Assembly (NCBI GenBank): GCA_947168525.1
Contig: CAMVMG010000005.1
Location: 1-64,000, forward strand
Direction: 5' to 3'
From: an uncultured Bacteroidales bacterium
GTDB lineage: Bacteria > Bacteroidota > Bacteroidia > Bacteroidales > UBA932
DNA: 64,000 nt
The translations under genes and the position numbers were made by a program. Below the pieces are notes generated by a model. That model worked only from the letters and a program-made list of their open reading frames with translations, was not told the origin of the DNA and did not search any database. Below are positions 32,705 through 40,966 of the stretch, in pieces; position 1 is the stretch's first letter, and each line of letters starts with the position of its first letter.

Positions 32705-35038
32705 ATGAAAAGTTACCTGAAATTCCTCTCCCGCAACAAGCTCTACACCGCCATCGAGGCGGTGGGGCTGGCCGTGAGCCTGGCATTTGTGATTCTCATC
32801 GGATCGTATGTGTGGCAGCAGCGGAAAGCGGCGCGCGGGTATCCGGATTGGAAGTGCATCTATGCCGTTGGCACGACGTATAACACCGTAGAAATGGCAC
32901 CCAGGAATGGCCTTGCAGAACTGCTGAAAGGAAGCGTCCCCGGGATTGACAAGGCGTCGGTCTATTCGAACCTGGGAGCCGGGGGATCGTTGGGGGATGT
33001 CCCGATTCATGATGCGTCGCTTGTCGGGGTCAACGCCGACTTTCTGGACATGTTCCCGATCCGGTGGGTGTCGGGGAATCCTTCGGAGCTGCTGGAAACA
33101 AACACCGTGGCCGTCACGGAGCGGTTCGCCCGGGAAAACTTCCCCGGGGAAGAGGTGATCGGCAAGGTCTGGGAGTACGGCAAGACAATCTGCACGGTGG
33201 TCGCCGTGTTCCGGGACCTCGGTTCTCCGATTTTCCGGGATGAGGACCTGGTTTTCCTGCAGGTCCGCAAGGGCGGAGAACTGGGCCGAGGCTCGATCGG
33301 CGGCACAACCTGTCTTGTCCGTAGCGATGAACCGGAAGACAGGTTGACGGCCGATATCGACGCCGTGCTGGAAAACCACCACCGGAAAAGCTGGGACAGG
33401 GACGAGACGCGGGCGATGAAGAACGGAAGCATCGAGCGGATGGACCGCATCTATTTTTCGGAACTGAACAGCGGTCAGGCCTTCCTGAAGGGAAACAAGT
33501 CTCTCCTGACGATGCTGACTGCCGTGGTGCTGCTCCTGATGTTGTCGGCCCTCTTCAATTATATCAATCTCAGTTCTGCCCTGGCCGGACGCCGGGTGAA
33601 GGAAATGAGCGTGCGGACGGTCCTGGGGGCATCAAGGGAGCAAATCGTGTGGAACTACCTGAAGGAGTCCCTCGTCTTTACCGTCGCCTGTACCGCCCTG
33701 GCGGTCCTGCTGGCTTATGCTTTCCGGCCGATATTCACGCACTATGTCGATGCGCATGTTTCCTATTCGTTTTCCGTCCCCTTTGCCTGGCATTGGACGG
33801 CAGGGTCGGTCGCCGCGGTCGTGGGGCTTTCGCTGCTGATCGGCCTGGCCGCCGGATGGATCCCTTCCCGCGTTGCGTCCCGCTTTGACGCCATCCGGGT
33901 CATCAAGGGGGATTATCGGACGGCCTCCAAACGTGTCTTGTCCAAGATCTTCATCGTTTTCCAGACCGCGTTGTCCGTCCTGCTGATAGCGTTTTCACTG
34001 GTGATGGAGCGGCAGTACAGCCACATGATCCACAGACCGCTGGGAGCGGAGGTCGATGGGCTGTACTATCAGTATCTGGTGCAGGATTCGGGGCACGAAG
34101 ATGCGTTGAAGGCATTGCCGTTTGTCTCGGATATGGCTGAGTGCTCCGGGTATCCGGGAAGCCCGTATATGACTATGTCCATGCCGGACAACAATGCGGG
34201 CGGAACGGTCAGCATGGCTTTTCTGAACTGTGATCCGGAGGCGTTCAAACTGTTCCACTTTGAGGTCGTGGAAGATTTTCACGCACCGTCCGGGAACGGA
34301 TACTGGCTCTCGGAATCGGCTTACCGCCGGTTTGGTACGGATCCATCCAACCCGAAGATGCCGGAATTCCTGGGCGAGTATTATCAGGGGGATGTGGCCG
34401 GTGTGGTCAAAGACTTCGCCCTCACCGATGCGGCCCATGTCAACGATGACCTGCTGGGCATCATCGGTGTGTCTGACCATCCGGGGCCCTATTACCGGCT
34501 CCTTCGGATCGAAGGGGACCGCAAGGAGGCGGAAAAAGAGCTCCAGGCTCTGTACAAGCGGTACAGTCTGGAAAAAGATGGATATGAGGGCCTTCCCGAA
34601 TTAAGCGGCTTCATCAGGGACAAGTTGGAAGCACGGCTGGGCGAAGCCAGGAATTATATGCGCCTGATCGAGCTGTTCATGTTCCTTGCCGTGATGGTCT
34701 CGCTGCTGGGCCTGCTGGCGATGTCGGCCCTGTACGCCTCCGAGCGGACGCACGACATCGCCGTCCGCAAAGTCTTCGGCAGTACCGTCCGGGGAGAGAC
34801 CCTCACCTCGGTCGGAGCATATATGGTCCTGGTGGGCATTGCCTGTCTGATTGCCGTTCCGGTCGCTGTCTGGCTCTCCGGCAAGTATCTGGAGGGATTC
34901 AACTACCGGATTTCGGGCTACTGGTGGATTTTCGGGGTGGCAGTCCTGATTACATGGGCCATCTCCTTGGTCTCCGTCCTCTGGCAGGACCTCAAGGCCG
35001 CCCGGACCAACCCGGCGACGGAACTGAAAAAAGAATAG
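32705..35038 (+). CDS. FtsX/MacB-type ABC permease 4
   Basis: 777 residues, same plan as permease 3, with an almost identical first ~45 residues at both protein and DNA level. FtsX motifs are AGRRVKEMSVRTVLGASREQ and ERTHDIAVRKVFGSTVRG, and the end is AARTNPATELKKE. The first periplasmic domain (from ~50 to 270) shares little with the other four. This pattern of constant ends and variable interior suggests duplication with changing partner or substrate specificity. Confidence 0.92.
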   Translation: MKSYLKFLSRNKLYTAIEAVGLAVSLAFVILIGSYVWQQRKAARGYPDWKCIYAVGTTYNTVEMAPRNGLAELLKGSVPGIDKASVYSNLGAGGSLGDVPIHDASLVGVNADFLDMFPIRWVSGNPSELLETNTVAVTERFARENFPGEEVIGKVWEYGKTICTVVAVFRDLGSPIFRDEDLVFLQVRKGGELGRGSIGGTTCLVRSDEPEDRLTADIDAVLENHHRKSWDRDETRAMKNGSIERMDRIYFSELNSGQAFLKGNKSLLTMLTAVVLLLMLSALFNYINLSSALAGRRVKEMSVRTVLGASREQIVWNYLKESLVFTVACTALAVLLAYAFRPIFTHYVDAHVSYSFSVPFAWHWTAGSVAAVVGLSLLIGLAAGWIPSRVASRFDAIRVIKGDYRTASKRVLSKIFIVFQTALSVLLIAFSLVMERQYSHMIHRPLGAEVDGLYYQYLVQDSGHEDALKALPFVSDMAECSGYPGSPYMTMSMPDNNAGGTVSMAFLNCDPEAFKLFHFEVVEDFHAPSGNGYWLSESAYRRFGTDPSNPKMPEFLGEYYQGDVAGVVKDFALTDAAHVNDDLLGIIGVSDHPGPYYRLLRIEGDRKEAEKELQALYKRYSLEKDGYEGLPELSGFIRDKLEARLGEARNYMRLIELFMFLAVMVSLLGLLAMSALYASERTHDIAVRKVFGSTVRGETLTSVGAYMVLVGIACLIAVPVAVWLSGKYLEGFNYRISGYWWIFGVAVLITWAISLVSVLWQDLKAARTNPATELKKE

Positions 35039-35368
35039 CTATCGTATGGAAGCAAATTGGTCCAAATATCGGTTCGCAGCGGCAAGTTCGGGGAGGTTAC
35101 GCTTCTCGAAGGCGGCACAGTACAGCTCCCGGAAACGGCAGAGCTCTTCCCACATGGCGCTGCGGGCCGATGCCGGCTGCCCGAGTCGGCCGTACCGGAT
35201 GGTAAGGTCGATGAGTTCCTGGAAGCGGGCAAAGGCGCTCTGGGCGCGGTTCTCTTTCCCGGCTTCCAGCGCTTTCAAGACACGGGAAGTCTCGCTGCCG
35301 ATGTTAGCCATCTGCTGCGGGAAAGAGAGTTCGGCCCAGCGGCCGTTTTCCAGTGAAGCGTGTTGCAT
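35039..35368 (-). CDS. small all-helical protein paired with DUF5674 gene
   Basis: 109 residues, no signal peptide, predicted to be entirely helical. Opens MQHASLENGRWAELSFPQQM; the middle RFQELIDLTIRYGRLG and the end ELCRFRELYCAAFEK recall small proteins often encoded beside DUF5674 genes. Not recognised as a named family. It follows the DUF5674 gene with no gap, and its stop abuts the permease 4 stop. The two-gene, tight, antisense arrangement resembles a toxin-antitoxin pair, but no catalytic motif is visible. Confidence 0.65.
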   Translation of the reverse strand: MQHASLENGRWAELSFPQQMANIGSETSRVLKALEAGKENRAQSAFARFQELIDLTIRYGRLGQPASARSAMWEELCRFRELYCAAFEKRNLPELAAANRYLDQFASIR

Positions 35369-35710
35369 TTATGCTGTAATGAATTTATCGACAATGGTTT
35401 TAATGGCAGCCCGAACCTCCGGATCTTCCACGTCCCGAGAAGGATTTCCCTGCCAGGAGCGAATATTGATAAGTGAGTCGAACTCAATGAAATCCTCGCC
35501 TTCTTCTTCCACCCAGAGATTGAATCCCCAGAGGTCCTCCTGCGCAGAGCCGTCTTCCAGAAGAAGACGCTCCAAGTCTGCGTGCAAATCGGCATCGATG
35601 GCCAGTATGCCACGTTTAACATCGGCCACACATTTTATCATGTCGCCGAATGTGTTTTGTGCCAACTCTTTGAGTTCCGCGATAGAGATGGGCTTCTGAA
35701 GAATCTGCAT
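35369..35710 (-). CDS. DUF5674 family protein
   Basis: 113 residues from MQILQKPIS at 35710; a TTG six codons earlier is in frame. The sequence KGILAIDADLHADLERLLLEDGSAQEDLWGFNLW and the acidic segment EDFIEFDSLINIRSWQGN fit DUF5674, a small cytosolic family without known function. It is cotranscribed with the helical protein downstream. Its -7 box TACCTTTG lies on the minus strand at 35733-35726, just before the start of permease 5 on the other strand. Confidence 0.75.
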   Translation of the reverse strand: MQILQKPISIAELKELAQNTFGDMIKCVADVKRGILAIDADLHADLERLLLEDGSAQEDLWGFNLWVEEEGEDFIEFDSLINIRSWQGNPSRDVEDPEVRAAIKTIVDKFITA

Positions 35711-35725
35711 AAAATAGTGTTTTGA

Positions 35726-35733
35726 CAAAGGTA
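35726..35733 (-). promoter_or_regulatory. -7 box of the DUF5674 gene pair
   Basis: TACCTTTG on the minus strand, 15 bases upstream of the DUF5674 ATG. The -33 region would fall inside the first codons of permease 5. Confidence 0.45.
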
Positions 35734-35742
35734 CAAATAAAA

Positions 35743-38115
35743 ATGAAAAGTTACCTGAAATTCCTTTCCCGCAACAAGCTCTACACCTCCATCGAGGCGT
35801 TGGGGCTGGCCGTGAGCCTGGCGTTTGTGATCCTGATCGGCAGCTACGTGGTTCAGCAGTACCAGGTGGCGCATGAGTCGCCGCAGTGGAAACGTACCTT
35901 CGTGCTGGGAAACAATGACTTCCTGGGTCTCACCTATTGGGACAAGGAGGAACTGGAGATGAACATCCCGGAAGTGGAGGTAGCAACGCACATGGCGCTC
36001 CTGTGGCAGCAGCCCGTCATCCCAAACGGCGAAGAGCCTTTCCAGGCCAACGGGATTGAGGCCGATGCCGACTTTTTCAAGGTGTTCCCGGAATACCGCC
36101 TTCTGGAAGGAAACCTCGAAGACTTTGTCGGCAAGGACGACATCCTCATCAGCAAATCCCTGGCCCGGAAGATGGGCGTGCAGATCGGCCAGGTCATCCA
36201 GGTGGACAAAGAAGACCATACCATCAAAGGCATTTTTGCCGATTTTGACGGCGCGTACTTTATGCCGGCGGACATCATCACGAATATCAAGAGTACCTGG
36301 GCGGCTGGGCAGAGCAAGCAGTTCGGCAGCATCGGCAATTACACCACCTGGTTCCGGCTGCGGGAGGATGCCGACCTCAAAGATGTGCAGGCGAAGGTGA
36401 CAGCCCTTCTGCACAAGAACTACGATTCTTCCTGGGGAGCGGAAAAGGTTAGTTCCTGGAAAGCATACCGTATGGACGAGGCCTTTTTCTTCACCGGCAG
36501 CAGCAACGAGCTCACCCGCACCGGGAACGTCCAGATGCTGCGCCTCCTGACCATCGTCGTACTGCTGCTTCTCCTGTCGGCCATTTTCAACTACGTGAAC
36601 CTGAGCCTGGCGCTTACGGGCAAGCGGTCCAGGGAAATGGCCACCCGCAGGCTCCTGGGGGCCGACAAGACTAGTATCCTGTGGAAGTACATCGGCGAAT
36701 CCGTGACTTTCACGGCCGTATGCTTCGTCGCGGCCCTCCTCCTGGCCGACCTGCTGGCGCCCATGGTGAACAGCCTGGTTTCCACCGGCGACCCGGAGGA
36801 ACAGGCGCTGGGCATTGACACCAGCGTGCAGCTCTCCTTCCTGATGACACCCGGGTATATCCTGGCCTACCTGGCCGGAATCCTGTTCCTGGGCGTGGTC
36901 AACGGGCTGCTCCCGGCCTTCACGGCCTCGCGCTACCAGCCCATCGACGTCATCAAAGGCACGCTCCGGCGTCGTAACAAAATGGTACTGAGCAAGGTGT
37001 TCATCGTGGTACAGAACGTCCTGTCCGTCTTCCTGATTGCCCTGGCCCTTGTGATGGAAGTGCAGATGCGGCACATGCTCACAAGGCCGATGCATTCCGC
37101 AACGGAAAACCGTTTCTACATTGAGTATTCCGCCCAGAACTACGATGCGATGAGGCTTTTCAAGGACAAGGTGGAACAGTTGCCCTTTGTGACAAAAGCG
37201 GGCGTGGGACGCGGCATCCCGGGGCTCATCAATATGACGATGGGAATCAAGGTGGACGAAGAGCATCACGTAGACATGCCGGTCATTGTTTGCGATTCCA
37301 CCTATTTTCAGTTATTGGGACTGGAAGTGGAGGAAGATTTCGGCCATCCGCTGGTGCATTCGCTCTGGATGAGCCGGAGTGCCTTCAATGCGGCGGCGGT
37401 GTCAGATACATCGACCGTTTTCCCGCGGCGAATCAATATGAACGGTGCCCAGCCGGAGTTCATCGGCGGCGTGGTGGCCGATTATCCCAACCGTCCGGCC
37501 TTGGAGAACGACATCAATATGAACGGCGGAGTCATTGTCACCCGGACCGAAGAGCTCCGCTACTCCAATAGCCTCCTCGTCGGAACCACTGGGGAGGATA
37601 AATCTTACGAGAAGCAGATCATGCAGGCTTACAGGGATTTCCGCCTGGAGACCTCCGGCGTCGAGGAGCCTGCCTGGCGCTTCGGCTTTATCAGAGATAT
37701 CAATAGGAATCTGCTGACACCGGCGCGCCGCACCCTCCGCCTGGTGGAACTCTTCACTGTTCTGGCGGTTCTCATCTCCCTGCTGGGCCTGCTGGCCATG
37801 AGCACTTACTTTGCCGATGAAAACACCAGGCAGATTGCTGTGCGTAAGGTCTTCGGCTCAGAGGTATCGCAGGAAACATGGCGCACGGTCCGTGGCTACA
37901 TGGTGCTCGTAGGCATCGCCTGTCTGATCGGCATCCCATTGGCCATCTGGGCCGCGCAGGTCTACCTGGAAGGCTTTGCATACCGGATCGAAGGTTACGG
38001 CTGGGTATTCATCGTTGCAGCCACCCTCTCCCTGGCCATCGCCTTCGGTAGTGTCCTCTGGCAAACCCTCAAGGCCGCCCGTACCAATCCGGCGGTGGAA
38101 CTGAAGAAAGAATGA
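35743..38115 (+). CDS. FtsX/MacB-type ABC permease 5
   Basis: 790 residues from MKSYLKFLSRNKLYTS; an earlier in-frame TTG start is not needed. FtsX motifs are TGKRSREMATRRLLGADKTS near residue 300 and NTRQIAVRKVFGSEVSQ near 705, ending AARTNPAVELKKE. Slightly longer than permeases 3 and 4 because of a loop around residue 350 (STGDPEEQALGID). It is the last transporter gene; its 3' end overlaps the convergent LuxR-type gene by 47 bases. Confidence 0.92.
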   Translation: MKSYLKFLSRNKLYTSIEALGLAVSLAFVILIGSYVVQQYQVAHESPQWKRTFVLGNNDFLGLTYWDKEELEMNIPEVEVATHMALLWQQPVIPNGEEPFQANGIEADADFFKVFPEYRLLEGNLEDFVGKDDILISKSLARKMGVQIGQVIQVDKEDHTIKGIFADFDGAYFMPADIITNIKSTWAAGQSKQFGSIGNYTTWFRLREDADLKDVQAKVTALLHKNYDSSWGAEKVSSWKAYRMDEAFFFTGSSNELTRTGNVQMLRLLTIVVLLLLLSAIFNYVNLSLALTGKRSREMATRRLLGADKTSILWKYIGESVTFTAVCFVAALLLADLLAPMVNSLVSTGDPEEQALGIDTSVQLSFLMTPGYILAYLAGILFLGVVNGLLPAFTASRYQPIDVIKGTLRRRNKMVLSKVFIVVQNVLSVFLIALALVMEVQMRHMLTRPMHSATENRFYIEYSAQNYDAMRLFKDKVEQLPFVTKAGVGRGIPGLINMTMGIKVDEEHHVDMPVIVCDSTYFQLLGLEVEEDFGHPLVHSLWMSRSAFNAAAVSDTSTVFPRRINMNGAQPEFIGGVVADYPNRPALENDINMNGGVIVTRTEELRYSNSLLVGTTGEDKSYEKQIMQAYRDFRLETSGVEEPAWRFGFIRDINRNLLTPARRTLRLVELFTVLAVLISLLGLLAMSTYFADENTRQIAVRKVFGSEVSQETWRTVRGYMVLVGIACLIGIPLAIWAAQVYLEGFAYRIEGYGWVFIVAATLSLAIAFGSVLWQTLKAARTNPAVELKKE

Positions 38116-39316
38116 GGTTGTCACGGGCCTGGGCCACCAGTTCCGCCGTATTGGCCACATCGAATTTCACCAGGAGTTTCTTCCGGTACCATTTGATGGT
38201 TTCGGGGCTCAGGTTCAGGGCCCCGGCAATTTGGGGCGTTGTATAGCCTTTGGAAAGCAGATCCAGAATCTCTTTTTCACGCTCCGACAGTTGCGGCCTG
38301 TCCTGGGCGGGAGATGGCTGTATCTCTCCCAGGGTCTCTTCCAGTACGGCCGATACTTCCGTCTTCTCCCGGGTAGATTTACGCAGCCTTTTCCATAGCA
38401 GCAGCAGGCCGATCAGGAGCAGGACCAGCAGTACGCCTCCGGCTGCCATCAGTACAATCTGCTTTCTTTGGGCCAGGAGGGTGGCTGACATGTATTCGTA
38501 GTTTTCCTTGCTAAAGGTGAGCTCCTCTTTTTCATGGGAAGAGAAGTATTCATCGGCCTTGAGCAGATACCGCATGGCTTTCCAGGTCTTTCCTTCTTCC
38601 ATATACACGCGTCCAAGGCCCTTTTGGGCCATGGCCACCATCAGGGAATCTCCTTGCGCATGCCCCAGGGCTTTCTCATAGGCCTGGACGGCTTTCCGGA
38701 GGTCTCCCTGTTCTACCCAGGTTTCCCCGATGTTGTAGTAGAGGACTGCGCTACTCTGGTTCCACCCATATTTGTCAAAAATGGCTCCGGCCTTCCCGTA
38801 CCAGTCCATGGCCTGGGGGATGGAGTCCATCATATTGTACAGATTGCCGATAGCCCCGTACAGGGCCGACCGCGTATCGTCAACTTCCTTTTCGGAATAT
38901 CCGTCGGGATTCGTAAGGGAGGTGGCTCCGCCGGCCATCCGTTCCACGGCAGCGAGCGCCTTCCGGTAATAGAAGAGGGAACTGTCGTACTGCCCGGCCC
39001 CCCAGAAGCACTGTCCGATGTAGCGGGCAGCGTCGGCATTGGCCTCTTCCCATCCCCTTGGCTCAGAGATGGAGAGTGCCTTGCGGGCATAGAAAACGCA
39101 TTTTTCCCCGTTCAGGGCGCTGTACCCCAGCATCAGGTCCCGGCAGGTGCGATTCAGGGTGAGCAGTTCCTCCTCGGAAGCCTTGTCCATGGCCTGCGGC
39201 GTCCATCGGCCCACCTCCCTTTCCAGGGAATCCAGGTTGTGCCCGCGGTGGTCGTTGTAGGCGGGAGACAGGATGCAGGCAAGGGTGGCCAGAAAGCAAG
39301 TGATGAATCTTCTCAT
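38069..39316 (-). CDS. TPR-containing LuxR-type transcriptional regulator
   Basis: 415 residues from MRRFITCF at 39316. Signal-anchor or signal peptide (1-20), periplasmic TPR helices (about 80-260: GQYDSSLFYYRKALAAV, GDLRKAVQAYEKALGHA), a membrane helix (~267-290, VLLVLLLIGLLLLW), then a cytosolic LuxR/GerE HTH (LSEREKEILDLLSKGYTT...LSPETIKWYRKKL). This split topology, sensing outside and binding DNA inside, is common in Bacteroidota. It is divergent from a second, HTH-only LuxR gene. Its end overlaps permease 5 by 47 bases. Confidence 0.88.
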   Translation of the reverse strand: MRRFITCFLATLACILSPAYNDHRGHNLDSLEREVGRWTPQAMDKASEEELLTLNRTCRDLMLGYSALNGEKCVFYARKALSISEPRGWEEANADAARYIGQCFWGAGQYDSSLFYYRKALAAVERMAGGATSLTNPDGYSEKEVDDTRSALYGAIGNLYNMMDSIPQAMDWYGKAGAIFDKYGWNQSSAVLYYNIGETWVEQGDLRKAVQAYEKALGHAQGDSLMVAMAQKGLGRVYMEEGKTWKAMRYLLKADEYFSSHEKEELTFSKENYEYMSATLLAQRKQIVLMAAGGVLLVLLLIGLLLLWKRLRKSTREKTEVSAVLEETLGEIQPSPAQDRPQLSEREKEILDLLSKGYTTPQIAGALNLSPETIKWYRKKLLVKFDVANTAELVAQARDNLILSSVPPPDWYGRP

Positions 39317-39321
39317 AGTCA

Positions 39322-39329
39322 CAAAGATA
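39322..39329 (-). promoter_or_regulatory. -7 box of the TPR-LuxR gene
   Basis: TATCTTTG on the minus strand only five bases before the ATG, so the transcript would be leaderless or nearly so. Confidence 0.5.
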
Positions 39330-39381
39330 GGAATAGTACTTTGATTCTTTGCCCTTGGCGGCAACAAAAAGGACTGATTCA

Positions 39382-39417
39382 ACCCTTTAGGGTGGATTGT
39401 GCCACCCGAAAGGGTGG
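39382..39417. promoter_or_regulatory. two inverted repeats between the divergent LuxR-type genes
   Basis: ACCCTTTAGGGT (39382-39393, arms ACCCT/AGGGT) and CCACCCGAAAGGGTGG (39402-39417, arms CCACCC/GGGTGG around GAAA) share ACCC/GGGT half-sites, with centres 22 bases apart, about two helical turns. They fit paired operators for a dimeric LuxR-type regulator. The second could also fold as a GNRA-capped RNA hairpin. Confidence 0.5.
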
Positions 39418-39456
39418 TGTTTATGACAATGAAATCTGCGAAATTTGCAAAAAACA

Positions 39457-39681
39457 ATGCCGCAGATGGAAGATAATGCTGCCAATATCATCAAGTTGAC
39501 CGGGCGAGAAAAGTCTATCCTGCAAGAAATAGCCGTGGGGCGGACCACTCCGCAAATTGCCGTGTGTCTAGGCCTGAGTCCCGAGACCGTCAAGTGGTAT
39601 CGGAAACAGTTGTTGGTCAAGTTTTCTGCGACCACTTCGGCCGAAGTGGTGCGGAAGGCAATTATGAATGGAATCATATAA
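39457..39681 (+). CDS. stand-alone LuxR/GerE HTH protein
   Basis: 74 residues from ATG 39457 (a TTG four codons upstream is in frame). Almost the whole protein is the LuxR HTH: LTGREKSILQEIAVGRTTPQ and LSPETVKWYRKQLLVKF, closely similar to the C-terminus of the divergent TPR-LuxR protein (same TTPQIA, LSPET, KWYRK, LLVKF). It has no sensor or receiver. It may compete for the same sites or be a shortened copy. The OmpA-like gene follows by 12 bases. Confidence 0.82.
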   Translation: MPQMEDNAANIIKLTGREKSILQEIAVGRTTPQIAVCLGLSPETVKWYRKQLLVKFSATTSAEVVRKAIMNGII

Positions 39682-39693
39682 TCTCTGTGTTTT

Positions 39694-40965
39694 ATGAAAA
39701 AGATGTTTATTTCCCTCGCCGTACTTGCCCTGGTGTGCGGAACGGCCGATGCCCAGAGTATCCTGGAAAGAATGAAGGAACGCGCCAGGAATGCTGCAGA
39801 ACAGAACATTGGCGATAAGGTGGAAAAAGGCGTAAATGACTTGCTGAACGGCAATACAAAGAATAAAGACAAGGCGGAAAAAGCCGAAGAAGCCGGAGAG
39901 GCCGTTGCCGCAAAGCCCCAGAAGCAGGTAGAGACCTCCTACGCCAAGACTGACTTTGTCCCCGGCGATGAGATTTTCTTCGAGGATACCTTCGAGAATG
40001 AACAGCTGGGCGAGTTCCCGCTGCGCTGGGACCTGCTGGACGGCTACGTGGAAACCGCATCCCTGGAAGGCAGGAAGGTGCTGGCCTTTACCGATAACGG
40101 CCTGGGACAGGTGATGCCCCTGATGAAAGACAAATGGAGCTGGCTGCTAGAGATCTTTACCCTGGAATTCGACCTTTATGTGGCCCCGATATCGGAAGAC
40201 GGCGGTTCAACGATGCAAATGGAAGTGTATTTCGGCAATCGCGGGGCTTCCGACTATTACAATGCCTCCAGCGGCGTAACTTTCTGGTATAGGGAGGACG
40301 GCTCTTCGTCCTTATCGTGGTCCCTGCTAAAGCCGGGCTCCGACAACCTTACAAGCGGCGAGAAGGCTTTGGGCCTCAGCCCGGCTTTTGACGATTATAA
40401 CGCAAAGGATAATCCCCTGAAGGCCGGGGAGTGGAACCATTTTGCCTTTTCCTTCAACAAGCGGGCTTTCAAAGGCTATATCAACGGCGTTCGCCTCATC
40501 AATGTACCGGCCATGGAGGCTCCCGGCTATTTCTATTTCAACAGCGCTGCCCAGTATAGGTTCAGCGGCATCAGTAATGTGCGTATTGCCCAGGGCGCCG
40601 TACCGCTTTACGACCGCCTGCTGTCCGAAGGCAAGATTGTCACCTACGCCATCACCTTCGAGACTGGCAAGGCCAACCTCAAGCCCGAGTCCATGGTGGA
40701 GATCCTTCGCGTAGCCAAGCTGATGCAGGAGAATCCGGACCTGGCTTTCGAGGTTCAGGGCCACTGTGACGCCACCGGAAGCGACAAGGTGAATGATCCG
40801 CTGTCCCAGAAGCGTGCAGAGGCCATTGTATCGGCCCTGGTGGAACAGGGCATCGTCGAAGCCCGCCTGACCGCTGTCGGAAAGGGCTCCCATGAGCCCG
40901 TCGCTTCCAACAGTACCGAGGAAGGCCGCGCCAAGAACCGCAGAGTAGAGTTTGTCAAGAAATAA
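39694..40965 (+). CDS. OmpA-family protein with a central laminin-G/lectin-like region
   Basis: 423 residues. Signal peptide ending TADAQ (~21), then a lysine/alanine-rich coiled stretch (30-75), a beta-rich region (~95-300: FFEDTFENEQLGEFPLRWD, NHFAFSFNKRAFKGYINGVRL) resembling LamG-type jelly rolls, and a C-terminal OmpA domain (~315-423) with ITFETGKANLKPESM, GHCDATGSDKVND, LSQKRAEAIVSAL and NRRVEF for peptidoglycan contact. Likely tethers a binding domain to the cell wall. Probably cotranscribed with the HTH gene before it and the WG-repeat gene one base after. Confidence 0.88.
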   Translation: MKKMFISLAVLALVCGTADAQSILERMKERARNAAEQNIGDKVEKGVNDLLNGNTKNKDKAEKAEEAGEAVAAKPQKQVETSYAKTDFVPGDEIFFEDTFENEQLGEFPLRWDLLDGYVETASLEGRKVLAFTDNGLGQVMPLMKDKWSWLLEIFTLEFDLYVAPISEDGGSTMQMEVYFGNRGASDYYNASSGVTFWYREDGSSSLSWSLLKPGSDNLTSGEKALGLSPAFDDYNAKDNPLKAGEWNHFAFSFNKRAFKGYINGVRLINVPAMEAPGYFYFNSAAQYRFSGISNVRIAQGAVPLYDRLLSEGKIVTYAITFETGKANLKPESMVEILRVAKLMQENPDLAFEVQGHCDATGSDKVNDPLSQKRAEAIVSALVEQGIVEARLTAVGKGSHEPVASNSTEEGRAKNRRVEFVKK

Positions 40966-40966
40966 G

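Noticed and set aside
31484..33382. Long open frame (632 codons) on the minus strand across permeases 3 and 4
   Set aside because: Same reasons; it spans two real genes and the gap between them, with no recognisable motif and no promoter.
35638..37269. 543-codon minus-strand frame across the start of permease 5
   Set aside because: Antisense shadow of the permease; it also runs through the DUF5674 gene in another frame.
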